Below, piece by piece: positions 8,137-10,696 of a stretch of 10,696 nucleotides of DNA. The translations under genes were made by a program, and so were the position numbers. The notes beneath the pieces are model-generated. The model had not been told where the DNA came from, did not search any database, and saw only the letters and a program-made list of their open reading frames with translations. The stretch's first letter is position 1; each line of letters begins with the position of its first letter. This DNA comes from an uncultured Clostridia bacterium (lineage in GTDB: Bacteria > Bacillota > Clostridia > Oscillospirales > Acutalibacteraceae). The stretch is from the NCBI GenBank assembly GCA_946405475.1, contig CAMJHI010000052.1, positions 1 to 10,696 on the forward strand, written 5' to 3'.

Positions 8137-9048
8137 TCATTCCGCAATTTGATACACGCGCACGTAGTCGACCACGAACGTCATATTGTCCGGGTTGCGG
8201 CTGATGTCGCCCCGTCCGCCGGGGACGCCGCCGCTGCCGTCGATCTCAATGGAAAGCAGCAGGAATTCCGGGTTTTGCGACACGCCGCCGCTGCCGGTGC
8301 GCGCGGTTTCGTGCCCGTTGATGTAAAACACGTATTCGTCGGGCGTCCATTTCACGCCGTAGGTGTTGTATTCGGTGTAGGGATCGTTCTGCGGGTAAAA
8401 CGTGCCCACGTGATAACCGACGTGGTCGTCGTTGTAACCATCCCAATGCAGGTTCGAGCCGATGGCGTTGGCGGTTTTGCGCGGCGCCTGATAGCTGTCG
8501 AGCGACTCGAACACGTCGATCTCCGTGCCGTCGCGCCCGTCGTCCCCCACGGTGTAAACGCCCTTGTTCATCATCCAGAACGCCGACCAGAGCCCTTCGC
8601 CCGGGGGCAGGATGCAGCGCGTTTCAAAATAGCCGTAAAGAAAATCGTCCGGCTCATTCGTGTTGCTCGGATTGGACAGGCGTGTGGTGACGTAAGCGGT
8701 GTACCACCCGGCCTTGTAATCGCCGCCGTAGCGCGCCGCCTGTTCTTCGTCGACGTATTTGACGTCGATGTACAAATTGTCGTCGCTCACGCGGATCATG
8801 TCCTTGTGCCAGAAGCCGCCGCGGCGCACAGCGCCCCAGTGGCAGCCGTCCACGCTCTGGTCGTCGTTCCACTTGTCTTTGTCCAGACTGTCGCCCTTGA
8901 ATTCATCCGACCAGACGAGCTGATACCCCTCGCCCTCTAAATCGAGCGTTTTGCGCGTGGGGTTCATACCGTAGCCCAGATCCACCCGAAAGATCGACGA
9001 AAGCAGCACGACGAACGCAATGAACAGGTTGATGATTTTAACAGTCAT
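8137..9048 (-). CDS. GH16 family beta-glucanase-like protein
   Basis: The 303-residue protein is one glycoside hydrolase family 16 domain, a jelly-roll fold that cleaves beta-1,3 or beta-1,3-1,4 glucans with retention. The active-site signature EIDVFE (176-181) provides E176 as nucleophile, D178 and E181 as acid/base. Other family landmarks are LVWSDEFKGDSLDKDKW (44-60), YGYFETR (138-144), GLWSAFWMM (152-160), HWDGY (201-205), YGVKWTPDEYVFYING (230-245) and the terminal VDYVRVYQ (293-300). Residues 5-20 are a hydrophobic segment after a Lys, so it is either an uncleaved N-terminal anchor or a signal peptide; no clear cleavage site is seen. GGAGGG lies about 8 bases before the ATG. It is translationally coupled to the isomerase gene downstream. 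The exact substrate cannot be read from sequence. Confidence 0.94.
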   Translation of the reverse strand: MTVKIINLFIAFVVLLSSIFRVDLGYGMNPTRKTLDLEGEGYQLVWSDEFKGDSLDKDKWNDDQSVDGCHWGAVRRGGFWHKDMIRVSDDNLYIDVKYVDEEQAARYGGDYKAGWYTAYVTTRLSNPSNTNEPDDFLYGYFETRCILPPGEGLWSAFWMMNKGVYTVGDDGRDGTEIDVFESLDSYQAPRKTANAIGSNLHWDGYNDDHVGYHVGTFYPQNDPYTEYNTYGVKWTPDEYVFYINGHETARTGSGGVSQNPEFLLLSIEIDGSGGVPGGRGDISRNPDNMTFVVDYVRVYQIAE

Positions 9049-9075
9049 GTTCTTACCCTCCGGGAAGCGAATTTG

Positions 9076-9091
9076 TCGAGCTGAAGCTCGA
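9076..9091. repeat. Short hairpin upstream of the GH16 gene
   Basis: TCGAGC (9076-9081) and GCTCGA (9086-9091) pair around a TGAA tetraloop. In the minus-strand mRNA it would lie shortly before the GH16 ribosome binding site, where it could affect translation or mRNA stability. There is no T-run, so it is not a standard terminator. Confidence 0.4.
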
Positions 9092-9092
9092 A

Positions 9093-9170
9093 GCCGATAG
9101 CCGATAGCTGATAGCTGATAGCGCGTCTTCCAAAAGCTATCTGCTATCCGCTATTCGCTGTCCGCTAACG
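9093..9170. repeat. Self-inverted 7-base array between luxS and the GH16 gene
   Basis: Four units (GCCGATA twice, GCTGATA twice; 9093-9120) are followed by a 15-base interruption (9121-9135) and five units in the opposite orientation (GCTATCT, GCTATCC, GCTATTC, GCTGTCC, GCTAACG; 9136-9170). The halves can pair imperfectly as a hairpin of roughly 27 bp around the interruption, with mismatches. The array reaches to within two bases of the luxS stop codon. The AT-rich unit type seen in the other arrays is absent here. Confidence 0.8.
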
Positions 9171-9172
9171 GA

Positions 9173-9697
9173 TCACGAATCAAAGAAATGCCGGCCGTCG
9201 TCCGTGACGAGCCGCTCGGCCCGGGGGTATTCAAAAATGGCAGCGTTGTCGGCGTTGGCTTCCAGATAATCGACAAATTCCTTCGCGTACCATTTGGCCA
9301 TGCCGAGGTTGTGCATGAGGTAGTGGCCGCAGTTGACGGCCGTGGCGCCGGGCACCACCTGCGCGTCGGCCACGCTGCGAAAAGCGCGCAGCAGCAGCTC
9401 ATAAAGCTCACGCGGGGCGCGGGTGCCCTTGAGGATGAGATAAAAGCCGGTGAGACAGCCCATGGGGCCCCAATAAACGACGTCATCCTTCCAATCCGGG
9501 TCGTTGCGAAGGAAGGTGGCGATCAAGTGCTCCAGCGAGTGCATGGCCGCCACGTCAATGACCGGTTCGCGGTTCGGCTTTTTCAGCCGGATATCATAGG
9601 TCGTGACCGCATACGCGCCCAGCTGATCGACCCGGCTGGTGAAAATGCCGGGGACGATGCGCGTGTGGTCGACCGAAAAGCTCTGGATCAGTTCCAT
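9173..9697 (-). CDS. luxS: S-ribosylhomocysteine lyase LuxS
   Basis: LuxS cleaves S-ribosylhomocysteine to homocysteine and 4,5-dihydroxy-2,3-pentanedione, the precursor of autoinducer-2, in the activated methyl cycle. At 174 residues it is close to family length. Seen are SFSVDHTRI (6-14), the metal motif HSLEH (53-57; H53 and H57 ligands, E56 catalytic), GPMGCLTGFYL (78-88, catalytic Cys81), and C123 in NCGHYLMHNL as third metal ligand. The overall form (ITSRVDQLG-like N-terminus, YWGPMGC) matches what I remember of the clostridial branch. Leu82 follows the catalytic Cys where B. subtilis has Gln and others Arg. AAAGGAG precedes the ATG. It is 27 bases downstream of the phosphatase-fold gene, so probably cotranscribed. 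No mtn (pfs) or methionine gene is visible nearby. Confidence 0.97.
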   Translation of the reverse strand: MELIQSFSVDHTRIVPGIFTSRVDQLGAYAVTTYDIRLKKPNREPVIDVAAMHSLEHLIATFLRNDPDWKDDVVYWGPMGCLTGFYLILKGTRAPRELYELLLRAFRSVADAQVVPGATAVNCGHYLMHNLGMAKWYAKEFVDYLEANADNAAIFEYPRAERLVTDDGRHFFDS

Positions 9698-9724
9698 GGT
9701 GATTTCTCCTTTGTCTGCATGATG

Positions 9725-10696
9725 TCAGCGGTATTCGCCGTGGACCGCCCAGTTCCACAGGTTGCTGAGAATGAGGCTGAGACTGTGGAAGAAGTAGTGG
9801 ATCACGCGGTAAACGGTTTTGAAAATGCTCTCACGCTGCGGCTGCTTCAGTTCCATTTCCGGGCGGACGTAACCGTCGGCAGTGAAGGTGAAATCGAACC
9901 GGCAGCTGGCGTGGTCGCTCAACGGGTTGCCGTTTTCGTCGACGTACAGCTCATATTCGTTCGTCAGCGCGGTCAGATGCAGGTCGCCGTCGCGGTAAAG
10001 CATGCGCTCCACGGAATCCCAATAGCCCCAGTAATCCTGATAGAGCGACGTGTAATAGTTGATCCGTTCATATTTGTCGTCACCCTGAAAATAATCGCCG
10101 TCGTTGACGACCTCGCACCACGCGTCCTTGAACCCGCCGCCCTCAATGAGGATGGGGTAAAGCCGGGCGTTGACGTCGCTGTGCATGATGGCGTTGTAGT
10201 CGCCCGTGATCATCACGCTGCGACCCGCCGAGTTTTCGGTGATGTAATCGAGCAGCTGATTGAACTGCTTGACCTTAAAAGCGCAGTCGATCTCCGAGCC
10301 GTAGGCGTCCACGTGGATGTTGTAAAAATCGAACAGCAGTCCCTTGTAATCGACCGTGCATTTGATGAAGCCCTTGGGGGTGAGCTCGTCCGCCCCCTGC
10401 GTGAAAATGCCGTAGGCCTCGTTCCACGCCACGCGCTCCACGTTGTAGAGCGGATATTTGGAAAAGATGTTCAGCCCGTCGCCCACGGGGATGCCGCCGG
10501 AGGTGAATGTCTGATAGGTGTAATTCGTCATCTGCCGCGCGAGGATGCCGTGAAACTGAAAATCCTCCTGCACGGCGATGATGTCGCACCCGCAGTCGTT
10601 GAGCACCTGACTGATCTTTTTGGTGGCGGTGGGCACGACCTTTTGGGTGGGGCTGAACGCCGAGGGAATGGGCAGCCCTGCCACGTTGTAGCACAG
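9725..10696 (-). CDS. Endonuclease/exonuclease/phosphatase-family protein, N-terminus beyond window
   Basis: The visible 323 residues are the body and C-terminus of a DNase I-like (EEP superfamily) metal-dependent phosphodiesterase; members act on DNA, sphingomyelin or inositol phosphates. The open frame runs off the right edge and opens with YNVAGLP (3-9), the family's first motif with Asn4, so a GTG at 10682-10684 is not the start. Further motifs are VQEDF (42-46, Glu44), NIHVDA (126-131, His128), GDYNA (165-169, Asp166/Asn168) and SDHA (260-263, Asp261/His262). Residues about 288-318 form a hydrophobic and aromatic tail, which suggests membrane association. The NIHVDAYG pattern resembles secreted sphingomyelinase-like members more than DNA-repair ExoIII, but the substrate is not determined. 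It is upstream of luxS by 27 bases. Confidence 0.9.
   Translation of the reverse strand: MCYNVAGLPIPSAFSPTQKVVPTATKKISQVLNDCGCDIIAVQEDFQFHGILARQMTNYTYQTFTSGGIPVGDGLNIFSKYPLYNVERVAWNEAYGIFTQGADELTPKGFIKCTVDYKGLLFDFYNIHVDAYGSEIDCAFKVKQFNQLLDYITENSAGRSVMITGDYNAIMHSDVNARLYPILIEGGGFKDAWCEVVNDGDYFQGDDKYERINYYTSLYQDYWGYWDSVERMLYRDGDLHLTALTNEYELYVDENGNPLSDHASCRFDFTFTADGYVRPEMELKQPQRESIFKTVYRVIHYFFHSLSLILSNLWNWAVHGEYR

Noticed and set aside
6674..8940. Three plus-strand open frames (6674-7468, 7332-8111, 8074-8940) opposite the lipoprotein, isomerase and GH16 genes
   Set aside because: All are antisense to genes with clear motifs and ribosome binding sites, and none carries a family signature.
10682..10684. 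GTG as the start of the EEP-family gene
   Set aside because: The frame stays open to the window edge and the residues just upstream (CYN) belong to the conserved first motif, so the true start is outside.

Overview
The window looks like a chromosomal piece of a GC-rich anaerobic Firmicute (class Clostridia, Oscillospiraceae/Ruminococcaceae-like). I infer this from strong AAGGAGG-type ribosome binding sites, the clostridial form of LuxS, a secreted transglutaminase-like protein with an InlB-type B-repeat, and short AT-rich intergenic repeats between GC-rich genes. Nothing indicates a phage, plasmid or integrative element.

Left half, plus strand: glycerol kinase (glpK, TTG start at 299), an Ldh2-family malate/lactate-type dehydrogenase, and a short bacterial malic enzyme, ending in a strong hairpin terminator at 4446-4483 that also lies at the 3' end of the convergent gene. 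Together these genes would move carbon between glycerol, malate and pyruvate and exchange reducing equivalents. Each gene has its own ribosome binding site, and the spacers hold repeats.

Right half, minus strand, read from the right edge leftwards: an endonuclease/exonuclease/phosphatase-fold protein (cut by the window edge), luxS, a GH16 beta-glucanase-like protein, a xylose-isomerase-like TIM-barrel epimerase/isomerase, and a lipoprotein of unknown function, ending in a hairpin at 6421-6463. The spacing (27, 124, 10 and 31 bases) suggests one or two operons. A separate minus-strand unit (promoter near 6291-6319) encodes a secreted transglutaminase-like protein with a B-repeat, a PTQ-rich linker and a hydrophobic C-terminal tail. 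Four of these minus-strand products carry an export or anchoring signal or are plausibly extracytoplasmic, so this half looks directed at the cell surface and at polysaccharide or host substrates.

The most unusual signal is non-coding. At four places (72-206, 1811-1908, 3040-3074 with 3200-3227, 9093-9170) the spacers consist of degenerate 7-base repeats of two sequence types: an AT-rich type (GAATTAN-like) and a GCTATCN type. Where both types occur together they keep the same 7-base register. The copies either side of glpK are inverted relative to each other, and three arrays begin at or next to a stop codon.
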